Shown here in pieces: positions 16,953 to 23,324 of a stretch of 34,474 nt of DNA. Location of the stretch: positions 1-34,474 of the forward strand of contig JAFWCK010000132.1 in assembly GCA_017536965.1 (NCBI GenBank), in the 5' to 3' direction. The DNA is from Lachnospiraceae bacterium. Its GTDB lineage: Bacteria; Bacillota; Clostridia; Lachnospirales; Lachnospiraceae. A program made the position numbers and the translations under genes. How positions within the stretch are numbered: position 1 is the stretch's first letter; each line of letters starts with the position of its first letter. The notes beneath the pieces are model-generated. The model ran no database searches and was not told the DNA's origin. It was given only the letters and a program-made list of their open reading frames with translations.

Positions 16953-17960
16953 TCATCCTATTTCTACGTAATCTTCCGGAATTGTTACATTGTAAAGGTC
17001 AGCTAATTCTTTATTATATTTCTTGACCGGATTCGGGAAGTACTGAATCTGCATTGTGCTGATATCTTCTTCTCCAAGAAGGATCTTAACAGCCATCTTT
17101 CCAGTCACTCTGCCAAGCTCATAGTAGTCGATCGTCAGTGTTGCGATACCGCATTTTGCACAAAGTCCTTCTTCACCAGCAATGATCGGAGTTTTTGCGG
17201 CTCTGCAAACGGCATCAATAGCATCTGCATTGTCTGCTGCTTTATTATCTGTTGGAATGAAGATAACATCGCAGTCATCACATGCAGTCTGTGTAACCAG
17301 GGAAACATCGTTGGAGTCCGCGAAAGAATATGCCTTTGCTTCAAATCCAAGAGCGGCCAGTTCTTTCTCCATGACTTCTTTCTGATATACAGAGTTTGCT
17401 TCGCTGGAGCTGTAAAGAATACCTACCACCTTTGCATTCGGGAACAGATCTTTTACCATCTGTGCCTGCTGATCCAGCGGTGCAAGGTCAGAAGTTCCGG
17501 AAACATTACCGCCGCAAACACCATTGAAATTCGGAATATCCAGAGCTGCGCCGTATTCAGTGACGGAAGTACCGAGTACTGGGATCTTGTCTGTGGATGC
17601 GACAGCTGCCTGAAGGGCAGGTGTTGCATTTGCCATGATCAAGTCAACATTGCTTGCTGCGAATCCGTTGCAGATGGTAGCGCAGGTTGCGCTGTCACCG
17701 GAAGCGTTCTGCTTATCGAACACCACACTGTTTCCAAGTTCTTCTGTGATGGCGTCCATAAATCCGTTTGTTGCTGCATCCAGAGCGTCATGCTGAACCA
17801 GCTGGCAGATACCGACAGTGAATTTCTGCCCTGCGACGGACTGCGCTTCTTTTTCTGCACTCCCATTGTTCTGGCTGCCGCCATTGGAACCGCAAGCAGT
17901 CAGAGCTGCTACAAGAGTAAGCCCTAAAATAATAGCTACTACTCTGCTTCTTTTCTTCAT
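16953..17960 (-). CDS. ABC transporter substrate-binding lipoprotein, DUF534/TrpX family (predicted tyrosine-binding)
   Basis: The extracellular receptor of the importer. The 335-residue product has a lipoprotein signal (lipobox LTAC, Cys23), a Ser/Asn/Gly linker, then the DUF534/ABC_sub_bind fold: FTVGICQLVQHDALDAATNGFMDA, DLIMANATPALQAA, PNAKVVGILYSSSEANSVYQ and DVIFIPTDN. The ATG at 17960 has AGGAGG seven bases upstream; a longer upstream reading would enter the attenuator. The family is known for tryptophan-type importers and has been linked to other aromatic amino acids. The upstream leader peptide with Tyr codons points to tyrosine; binding itself cannot be read from sequence. Confidence 0.88.
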   Translation of the reverse strand: MKKRSRVVAIILGLTLVAALTACGSNGGSQNNGSAEKEAQSVAGQKFTVGICQLVQHDALDAATNGFMDAITEELGNSVVFDKQNASGDSATCATICNGFAASNVDLIMANATPALQAAVASTDKIPVLGTSVTEYGAALDIPNFNGVCGGNVSGTSDLAPLDQQAQMVKDLFPNAKVVGILYSSSEANSVYQKEVMEKELAALGFEAKAYSFADSNDVSLVTQTACDDCDVIFIPTDNKAADNADAIDAVCRAAKTPIIAGEEGLCAKCGIATLTIDYYELGRVTGKMAVKILLGEEDISTMQIQYFPNPVKKYNKELADLYNVTIPEDYVEIG

Positions 17961-18016
17961 GATAATTCCTCCTGAAAAATCTTTTTTGGCTGCAGGTCTG
18001 TCAGCCGGTCTGTAAT

Positions 18017-18042
18017 AAAAAAACCGCACGTTGTTTGTGCAG
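18017..18042 (-). terminator. Attenuator terminator of the predicted tyrosine ABC operon
   Basis: On the minus strand CTGCAC (18042-18037), a seven-base loop, GTGCGG (18029-18024) with one U-G pair, followed by seven Ts (18023-18017). It lies about 57 bases before the lipoprotein ATG and about 40 bases after the leader peptide stop. Its 5' arm overlaps the antiterminator partner at 18030-18039. Confidence 0.88.
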
Positions 18043-18083
18043 CCCTTCTCCTTTCAGATCATTTTACGTACCTCACAAACAAC
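18030..18083 (-). promoter_or_regulatory. Antiterminator pairing of the attenuator
   Basis: GTTGTTTGTG (minus strand, 18083-18074) is the exact reverse complement of CACAAACAAC (18039-18030). The first strand begins at the last base of the leader stop codon, so a ribosome stopped there would cover it. The second strand includes half of the terminator's 5' arm and its loop, so this pairing and the terminator exclude each other. The ACAA-containing codons 4-6 of the leader can also pair (6 bp) with the first strand. Confidence 0.82.
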
Positions 18084-18148
18084 TATTTCCCCCGATGATA
18101 GCTGTAATAATAGCGGTATCCGTAAAAAGCCTTGTTTCCGTTTAACAT
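18083..18148 (-). CDS. Tyrosine-rich leader peptide (21 aa)
   Basis: A 21-codon ORF with ATG at 18148-18146 and TAG at 18085-18083, preceded five bases upstream by CGGAGG. Six of its codons are Tyr: 9, 11, 13, 14, 15 and 17 (core FYGYRYYYSY), with a Phe at 8; a Tyr density this high is not expected by chance. It lies in the leader of the ABC operon, downstream of a consensus promoter and just upstream of a terminator. Its proposed role is sensing charged tRNA-Tyr: when Tyr is scarce the ribosome stalls in codons 9-17, leaving the antiterminator strand free; when Tyr is plentiful the ribosome reaches the stop and covers it. Its peptide product is probably not functional in itself. Confidence 0.85.
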   Translation of the reverse strand: MLNGNKAFYGYRYYYSYHRGK

Positions 18149-18170
18149 TTCTGCCTCCGTTATTGCGTGC

Positions 18171-18199
18171 ATTTTAACGCTTTAAAGCGTTGATGTCAA
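18171..18199 (-). promoter_or_regulatory. Promoter of the predicted tyrosine ABC operon
   Basis: On the minus strand a perfect TTGACA (18199-18194), 17 bases, then TAAAAT (18176-18171). Predicted start near 18164, about 16 bases before the leader peptide ATG. Confidence 0.9.
18176..18191. promoter_or_regulatory. Perfect 16-bp palindrome in the promoter spacer, likely operator
   Basis: AACGCTTTAAAGCGTT reads the same on both strands and occupies the spacer between the -35 and -10 of the ABC operon promoter, so a bound dimeric repressor would block RNA polymerase. The cognate regulator is not encoded here and I cannot name its family from the site. Confidence 0.75.
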
Positions 18200-18243
18200 C
18201 CCCTATTTTACTTTGTTTCTTTCTACCATCCCTTAACATCGTA

Positions 18244-18252
18244 TGCTATAAT
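18244..18252 (+). promoter_or_regulatory. Extended -10 promoter for the ThiF-like gene
   Basis: TGCTATAAT gives an extended -10 with a perfect TATAAT (18247-18252); no good -35 is seen. The predicted start, about 18259, is four bases before the ATG at 18263. Confidence 0.7.
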
Positions 18253-18262
18253 TGTTTCAATT

Positions 18263-18937
18263 ATGGAAAACAGATATTCACGAAATATTCCGTCTATAAC
18301 AGAGGCGGAGCAGGAACTCCTAAAAAAGAAGAAAGTCGCTATCCTGGGCTGCGGAGGTCTGGGCGGCTATCTTTGTGAATTTTGCGCTCGTTTAGGGATT
18401 GGATCTATCATCGTTTGTGACGGAGATGTTTTTGAGGAATCAAATCTGAACCGGCAGATCCTTTCTACGGAAGGTAATCTGGGGACACTGAAAGCGGAGG
18501 CAGCAAAGGCTTACATAGAATGCACCAATCCTGACTGCCATGTCGAAATGATATGCCAGCCGTTCTCAGCAGATAATGCTTCTTTTCTGAAGGGCTGTGA
18601 CGTGATATTGGATGCATTGGATTCTGCTCCTTTCCGCCTGCTCTTAGAGGATGCGGCAGAAGAGTATTCCATTCCTCTGGTTCACGGAGCAGTAAACGGA
18701 TGGAGCGGACAAGTCTGTCTTGTCCTTCCGGGAAACCGTACGCTGCATCGGATCTACCAGAATGCAGCTCTTCCAAACAACAAAACCGTGCTCCCGTTTA
18801 CGGCAGCAGCCTGTGCATGTATGGAGATGTCTCTTGCATTGAAGGTCCTGACCAGAAAGAACGAGGCGGAAGATGAGGCGCTTAGCATCTTTGATCTGTT
18901 TTCCGGACAGCTGGAGAAAATATTTTTGGAAGAATGA
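18263..18937 (+). CDS. ThiF/HesA/MoeB-family adenylyltransferase (E1-like), orphan
   Basis: E1-like enzymes adenylate the C-terminus of ubiquitin-like sulfur carriers (ThiS, MoaD) or related substrates such as tRNA t6A. The 224-residue protein has the nucleotide-binding ILGCGGLGG (28-35), the acidic VCDGDVFEESNLNRQIL block with the conserved Arg, and DVILDALDSAPFR. It lacks the paired C-terminal CxxC zinc motifs of MoeB, and no thiS, thiG, moaD or moaE gene is near. There is no ribosome site; the mRNA looks near-leaderless. It probably forms an operon with the aldo/keto reductase 34 bases downstream. The substrate is unknown. Confidence 0.85.
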   Translation: MENRYSRNIPSITEAEQELLKKKKVAILGCGGLGGYLCEFCARLGIGSIIVCDGDVFEESNLNRQILSTEGNLGTLKAEAAKAYIECTNPDCHVEMICQPFSADNASFLKGCDVILDALDSAPFRLLLEDAAEEYSIPLVHGAVNGWSGQVCLVLPGNRTLHRIYQNAALPNNKTVLPFTAAACACMEMSLALKVLTRKNEAEDEALSIFDLFSGQLEKIFLEE

Positions 18938-18971
18938 TCAGCTGTAGTCATGCAGCGGCAAGGAGGTTTTT

Positions 18972-20105
18972 ATGTATTATAACGATTTCAAAGAATTGAA
19001 ATTATCAGGCCTCGGCATGGGCAATATGCGCCTTCCTGTTCTGGACAACGACAGTTCCAAGATCAATGAAGAACTTGCCGGAAAGATGCTTGCATTTTGC
19101 CTTGAGAACGGCATTAATTATTTTGACACTGCCTATGGCTACCATGGAGGAAACTCCGAGATCGTAGTTGGAAAATTATTAAAGCAATATCCGCGCGATT
19201 CTTTTTATCTGGCAACAAAATTCCCAAGCTATGATGCTTCTCTTTTCACCCGCATGCCGGAGATCTTTGAAGAGCAGCTCTCTAAGCTGCAGGTGGATTA
19301 TTTCGATTTTTATCTGATGCACAATGTAAACCACCTGAATATCAATCTGTTTGTGAATCCGGAAAAGAATGCACTGGACTATTTCTATGAGCAGAAAGAA
19401 AAGGGTCGTATCCGCCATCTTGGTTTTTCTTCACACGCAGACTATGATGATCTGAAAAAATACCTGGAGGCTTATGGTGACCACATGGAATTCTGCCAGA
19501 TCCAGCTGAACTGGCTGGACTGGGATTTCCAGGATGCAAAGAAGCGGGTTGAGCTTCTGAAAGAATACAACATTCCTATCTGGGTCATGGAGCCGGTCCG
19601 TGGCGGCAAACTGGCCTCCCTTCCAGATAATTATTTGGATCAGCTGAAGCCTTTCCGTCCGAACGCTACTTCTGTAGAATGGTGCTTCCGGTTCCTTCAG
19701 GCAATCCCGGAAGTGACAATGATCCTTTCTGGTATGTCCAACATGGAGCAGCTGGAAGAAAATATTAAGATCTTTGAAACAAAAGAACCGGTAACCGAAG
19801 AAGAAAAAGCTGTTTTGTTTGACATCGCAAAAGACATGGTCAATAAGAATACGCTTCCTTGTACGGCATGCCGGTACTGCACGAGCTATTGCCCGAACAA
19901 CATCAATATTCCGGAAATCATTGCCGCTTATAATGAGGATAAAATGGGAGGGCGTGACTTCCGTGTCCCAATGCTCCTGAACCGGACACCGGAAGGTCAG
20001 AAACCTTTTGATTGTGTGGCCTGCCGTTCCTGCGAGGATGTTTGTCCGCAGGATATTAAGATTTCCGAATTAATGGAAGAACTGACCAATAAGTTTCAAA
20101 AATAA
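18972..20105 (+). CDS. Aldo/keto reductase with C-terminal 2[4Fe-4S] ferredoxin domain
   Basis: A 377-residue fusion common in anaerobes. The N-terminal (beta/alpha)8 barrel has the AKR tetrad Asp52, Tyr57, Lys83, His117 (NYFDTAYGYHGG, LATKFPS, FYLMHNV). The C-terminal part holds two CxxCxxCxxxCP motifs, Cys297/300/303/307 and Cys348/351/354/358, which bind two [4Fe-4S] clusters. This suggests transfer of electrons between ferredoxin and a carbonyl or NADPH. AAGGAGG precedes the ATG. It follows the ThiF-like gene and ends at the terminator at 20126-20156. Its physiological substrate is not known. Confidence 0.94.
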   Translation: MYYNDFKELKLSGLGMGNMRLPVLDNDSSKINEELAGKMLAFCLENGINYFDTAYGYHGGNSEIVVGKLLKQYPRDSFYLATKFPSYDASLFTRMPEIFEEQLSKLQVDYFDFYLMHNVNHLNINLFVNPEKNALDYFYEQKEKGRIRHLGFSSHADYDDLKKYLEAYGDHMEFCQIQLNWLDWDFQDAKKRVELLKEYNIPIWVMEPVRGGKLASLPDNYLDQLKPFRPNATSVEWCFRFLQAIPEVTMILSGMSNMEQLEENIKIFETKEPVTEEEKAVLFDIAKDMVNKNTLPCTACRYCTSYCPNNINIPEIIAAYNEDKMGGRDFRVPMLLNRTPEGQKPFDCVACRSCEDVCPQDIKISELMEELTNKFQK

Positions 20106-20125
20106 GAAAAAAGAGAAAACAGCAT

Positions 20126-20156
20126 AAAAGAGACCGGCTTTCCGCCGGTCTCTTTT
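20126..20156 (+). terminator. Rho-independent terminator after the aldo/keto reductase gene
   Basis: A 13-bp stem, AAAAGAGACCGGC (20126-20138) with GCCGGTCTCTTTT (20144-20156) and a TTTCC loop; the T-run is part of the stem. The following stretch 20157-20277 shows three GTACAA-type hexamers (20170, 20204, 20220) but no other feature. Confidence 0.92.
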
Positions 20157-20277
20157 AGTATGAAATATGTTGTACCTATCCTAAAACCCGAATCGCTTCA
20201 GGTGTACAAGACTTTTTGAGTACAATTATTATAGCACCAGCCCTCAAAATAAACAATCAACAAATTAGATAATATTG

Positions 20278-20306
20278 TTGTGTTTTGTCTTTTTGCTGTC
20301 TATAAT
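20278..20306 (+). promoter_or_regulatory. Promoter giving a leaderless homocysteine methyltransferase transcript
   Basis: TTGTGT at 20278-20283, 17 bases, then a perfect TATAAT at 20301-20306. The predicted start (20313) is one base before the ATG at 20314. A CAACAA/TTGTTG inverted repeat (20258-20263, 20275-20280) overlaps the -35. Confidence 0.75.
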
Positions 20307-20313
20307 AATTTGC

Positions 20314-21213
20314 ATGAAAAAAGAGCTGTTCCGGATCATAACTGAAGACAACATTCTGACTTTAGACGGTGCAACCGGCTCTTTTCTGCTTGCAGCGGGG
20401 ATGCCGCCTAACGTCTGTCAGGAAGAATGGGTCCTGAATCACCCGGATGTTCTGATCGGACTTCAGAAACAATACGTGGAGGCAGGAAGTGATATTATCT
20501 ATGCCCCGACCTTCAGTGCAAATCGCCCGCGTCTGGATGATTTCGGATTTGGAAATGAAGTCCGTCAGATCAATAAGCGTTTGACGGAGCTCTCCAGAGA
20601 AGCAGCCGGATCAAAAGCAATGATCGCCGGCGATGTGTCTGTCACATCCTCTTCGCTTCTCCTATATGAAGAAGAACTCTTCGCTTCCATCAAAGACACC
20701 TATAAAGAACAGATCCTTGCGCTGGCAGATGCCGGCTGTGATCTGATCGTCATAGAGACCATGCTGAATCTGCAGGAAGCCCTGGCCGCCGTGGAGGCAG
20801 CCGTAGAGGTTTGCGATCTTCCGGTCATGGCCAGTCTCTCCTTTGAAAACAATGGCCGCACTCTTTATGGGGATAAACCGGCCGACTGTGCACACGTTCT
20901 GACAGAGGCAGGCGCAGATGCAGTTGGCGCCAACTGCTCCACTGGACCGGAGCACATGCTCCCGATCATCCAGGAAATGCGCAGTGTAACTGACCTTCCA
21001 ATTCTGGCAAAGCCAAACGCAGGCCTTCCGATGCCTGGACCGAACGGCACCACAAAGTATGATCTTTCAGACGATATGTTTGCCATGACCATGATCTCCA
21101 TCATCGAAGCTGGTGCAAACATTATCGGCGGATGCTGCGGCACTTCTCCATCCTATATTGAAAAACTGCATTGTCTGGCACAAAACATGTCTTTTACATC
21201 GAAAAAGCAGTAA
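20314..21213 (+). CDS. Homocysteine S-methyltransferase family protein
   Basis: Makes methionine from homocysteine, using S-methylmethionine, betaine-like or methylated-protein donors depending on the enzyme. The 299-residue barrel has the family opening ILTLDGATGS and the three zinc-ligand Cys in the stretches GANCSTGPEHM and GGCCGTSPSY. It resembles the N-terminal Hcy domain of MetH standing alone, so it may act with a separate corrinoid or folate partner. The ATG at 20314 is preferred: the longer reading from 20275 would cover the -10 element. There is no Shine-Dalgarno. It lies upstream of metQNI, forming a methionine supply cluster. Confidence 0.92.
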   Translation: MKKELFRIITEDNILTLDGATGSFLLAAGMPPNVCQEEWVLNHPDVLIGLQKQYVEAGSDIIYAPTFSANRPRLDDFGFGNEVRQINKRLTELSREAAGSKAMIAGDVSVTSSSLLLYEEELFASIKDTYKEQILALADAGCDLIVIETMLNLQEALAAVEAAVEVCDLPVMASLSFENNGRTLYGDKPADCAHVLTEAGADAVGANCSTGPEHMLPIIQEMRSVTDLPILAKPNAGLPMPGPNGTTKYDLSDDMFAMTMISIIEAGANIIGGCCGTSPSYIEKLHCLAQNMSFTSKKQ

Positions 21214-21234
21214 CTCTTCCATTCGAAAAAATCC

Positions 21235-21263
21235 TTGAAAAATCAAGTTTTTGGATATATGAT
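21235..21263 (+). promoter_or_regulatory. Promoter for metQ
   Basis: TTGAAA at 21235-21240, 17 bases, then TATGAT at 21258-21263. Predicted start near 21270, leaving a leader of about 50 bases with AGGAG before the metQ ATG. The leader is too short for a SAM riboswitch. Confidence 0.7.
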
Positions 21264-21320
21264 AAGCGGTAAGTTTATTTCTATTTTCAATAGGAAATTT
21301 TAAGAGATAGGAGATTAACT

Positions 21321-22211
21321 ATGAAAAAATTTCTTGCAATTGTATTAGCAGCTATTCTGGCTGTTGCAGCACTTGCTCTTGCAGCATGCGGCGGCAACAA
21401 GGGTGGTGACACTCCTGCAGGAAGCGGCGACGCTTCTGCACCAGCAAAACCGATCACGATCGGTATCCCAAATGACCCGACAAATGAAGCTAGAGCTTTG
21501 GAATTATTACAGGCACAGGGACTTCTCAAACTGAAGGACACTGGTGATGTAGAAGCAACCGTTATGGATATTACAGAAAATCCATATAACATCCAGTTCA
21601 GTGAGATTGAAGCAGCACAGCTTCCAAACGTCCTTCCGGATCTGGATTATGCGATCATCAATTCCAACTATGCAATTGGCGCACAGTTGACACCATTCCT
21701 TACAGAAGGTACGGATGTCTCTTATCCAAATATCATTGCAGTTAAAGAAGGCAATGAAGAATCCGATAAGATCAAGGCTTTAATTGCTGCAGTTAACAGC
21801 GATGCAGTTGCTGCTTACATCAATGACACATACAAAGGTGCCATCGTCTGTGACCTTACCGCTCCTGTAGCAGACGGCCTGGATCCGAGCGTAGATTATG
21901 ACGCACTGAACGGACAGACGATCACGATCGCTGCTTCCCCGACACCACATGCAGACATTTTGGCAATCGCAAAAGACATCCTGGCAAAACAGGGCATCAC
22001 TCTGGACATCCAGGAATACAATGACTATGTTGTTCCGAACACAGTCGTAGATACCGGAGAAGTTGATGCAAACTACTTCCAGCACATTCCATATCTGAAT
22101 GACTTCAACAAAGAGAACGGCACACATATCGTTTCTGTACTGGAAGTACATCATGAGCCAATGGGCATCTATTCCAACAAATATGATTCCCTTGACCCGA
22201 TCAAAAAATAA
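21321..22211 (+). CDS. metQ: MetQ-family methionine-binding lipoprotein, circularly permuted
   Basis: The extracellular methionine receptor of MetNI. The 296-residue protein has a lipoprotein signal ending in LAAC with Cys23 and a Gly/Ser/Pro linker. In ordinary MetQ/NlpA proteins the ...PHAEIL...NDYV.PN...DANYFQH.PYL... block comes first and the IPNDPTN...KLKD...ENP...ELEAAQLP... block comes second. Here the order is reversed: residues 44-176 carry the IPNDPTNEARAL to YKGAIV block, a linker follows at 177-199, and residues 200-296 carry ITIAASPTPHADIL, YNDYVVPN, ANYFQHIPYL and HHEPMGIYS. This is a circular permutation and both halves look intact. AGGAG precedes the ATG. It is the first gene of metQ-metN-metI. 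Confidence 0.9.
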   Translation: MKKFLAIVLAAILAVAALALAACGGNKGGDTPAGSGDASAPAKPITIGIPNDPTNEARALELLQAQGLLKLKDTGDVEATVMDITENPYNIQFSEIEAAQLPNVLPDLDYAIINSNYAIGAQLTPFLTEGTDVSYPNIIAVKEGNEESDKIKALIAAVNSDAVAAYINDTYKGAIVCDLTAPVADGLDPSVDYDALNGQTITIAASPTPHADILAIAKDILAKQGITLDIQEYNDYVVPNTVVDTGEVDANYFQHIPYLNDFNKENGTHIVSVLEVHHEPMGIYSNKYDSLDPIKK

Positions 22212-22225
22212 AACCGAATGAGAAA

Positions 22226-22253
22226 AGCGGCCGGCTGCTTGCGGCTGGCCGCT
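22226..22253 (+). terminator. Hairpin between metQ and metN
   Basis: AGCGGCC (22226-22232) and GGCCGCT (22247-22253) with inner G+C pairs make a strong stem followed by TATCTTGTCTTT rather than a clean T-run. It is likely a partial terminator or mRNA-stabilising hairpin that lets metQ be expressed above metN and metI. Confidence 0.65.
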
Positions 22254-22307
22254 TATCTTGTCTTTAGCAGTTTTTTCTGCATTGCTGACACCGGAGAACT
22301 TTAACTT

Positions 22308-23324
22308 ATGATTGAGATCAAACATCTAAGCAAAACATTCAAAACAGCAGACGGAGAGCTGGAAGCTTTAAAAGATATCAACCTGTCCATCCCGGACGGG
22401 GATATTTTCGGCATCATCGGAATGAGTGGTGCTGGCAAAAGTACGCTGGTCCGCTGCATCAACATGCTCGAGCGTCCGACAGCCGGAACTGTTGAAGTGG
22501 ATGGTGTTGATCTTGGGAAGCTGTCTCAAAAGGAGCTGCGTGCCCAGAGACGGGACATCACCATGATCTTCCAGGCATTCAACCTGTTAATGCAGAGAAA
22601 CTGTCTGAAAAATGTCATGTTCCCGTTAGAACTTCAGGGCATGAACCGGAACGAAGCAAAGAAAAAGGCAATGGAGCTTTTAGGTATCGTTGGTTTGTCA
22701 GAGAAAGCAAAAGCCTACCCTGCACAGCTTTCCGGCGGACAGCAGCAGCGTGTGGCTATCGCCAGAGCCCTGACTACCAACCCAAAGGTACTGCTTTGTG
22801 ATGAAGCAACCAGCGCGCTGGATCCAAATACCACAAACTCCATTCTGGAACTGATCAAAGACATTAACAAACGGCTTGGCATTACCGTTGTGGTCATTAC
22901 ACATCAGATGAGTGTTGTGGAAAGCATCTGTAAACATGTGGCCATTCTGGATATGGGCGAAGTCGTAGAAGAAGGCGATGTGGAAGAAGTCTTCTCTCAT
23001 CCGAAAAGCACGGCCGCAAAGAATCTGGTCTTCCCGGAAGGCGAAGAAGGTTCCTTCTGTGTCGGCAATCAGGGTGAGCACTTCATCCGTGTCGTATACA
23101 ATGGCGCTTATGCAGCCGGAAAACCAATGATCGCCCGCCTGGCAATCGAAAAAGGAATCGAAGCCAATATTTCCTATGCTTCTACAAAGGGAATCAGTGG
23201 AAAAGCATTCGGCACGATCCTTTTAAGTGTTTCCGGCGATGAAAACATCGTAAAAGAAACGATTGACTACCTGACACAGGAGCCTGGCATCGAAGCAGAG
23301 GAGGTGGAAGTCAATGTTCAGTAA
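22308..23324 (+). CDS. metN: Methionine ABC transporter ATPase MetN
   Basis: The ATPase of the D/L-methionine importer. The 338-residue protein has Walker A GMSGAGKST (38-46), signature [15 protein letters not shown], Walker B LLCDEATSALD and switch THQMSVV, followed by the C-terminal NIL domain (about 265-338), which in the family binds methionine and inhibits transport when methionine is high inside the cell. The ribosome site GGAG is eleven bases before the ATG, hence rather weak. It overlaps metI by eleven bases. Confidence 0.96.
   Translation: MIEIKHLSKTFKTADGELEALKDINLSIPDGDIFGIIGMSGAGKSTLVRCINMLERPTAGTVEVDGVDLGKLSQKELRAQRRDITMIFQAFNLLMQRNCLKNVMFPLELQGMNRNEAKKKAMELLGIVGLSEKAKAYPAQLSGGQQQRVAIARALTTNPKVLLCDEATSALDPNTTNSILELIKDINKRLGITVVVITHQMSVVESICKHVAILDMGEVVEEGDVEEVFSHPKSTAAKNLVFPEGEEGSFCVGNQGEHFIRVVYNGAYAAGKPMIARLAIEKGIEANISYASTKGISGKAFGTILLSVSGDENIVKETIDYLTQEPGIEAEEVEVNVQ

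Noticed and set aside
17961-18029. Longer N-terminus for the TrpX-type lipoprotein
   Set aside because: The extra residues come from the attenuator; the ATG at 17960 has AGGAGG and starts a proper lipoprotein signal.
18017-18164. T-box riboswitch in the leader of the amino-acid ABC operon
   Set aside because: No T-box consensus (AGGGTGGNACCGCG-like) and the leader is too short; the Tyr-rich ORF and alternative hairpins explain it better.
20157-20277. GTACAA-type hexamers (20170, 20204, 20220) as regulator sites
   Set aside because: Three short copies in A/T-rich sequence with irregular spacing are not enough to support a binding-site call.
20275-20313. Upstream TTG start of the homocysteine methyltransferase
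   Set aside because: It would put the promoter -10 inside the coding sequence and has no ribosome site.
21264-21320. SAM riboswitch (S-box) upstream of metQ
   Set aside because: The leader is only about 50 bases and A/T-rich with no S-box helices.
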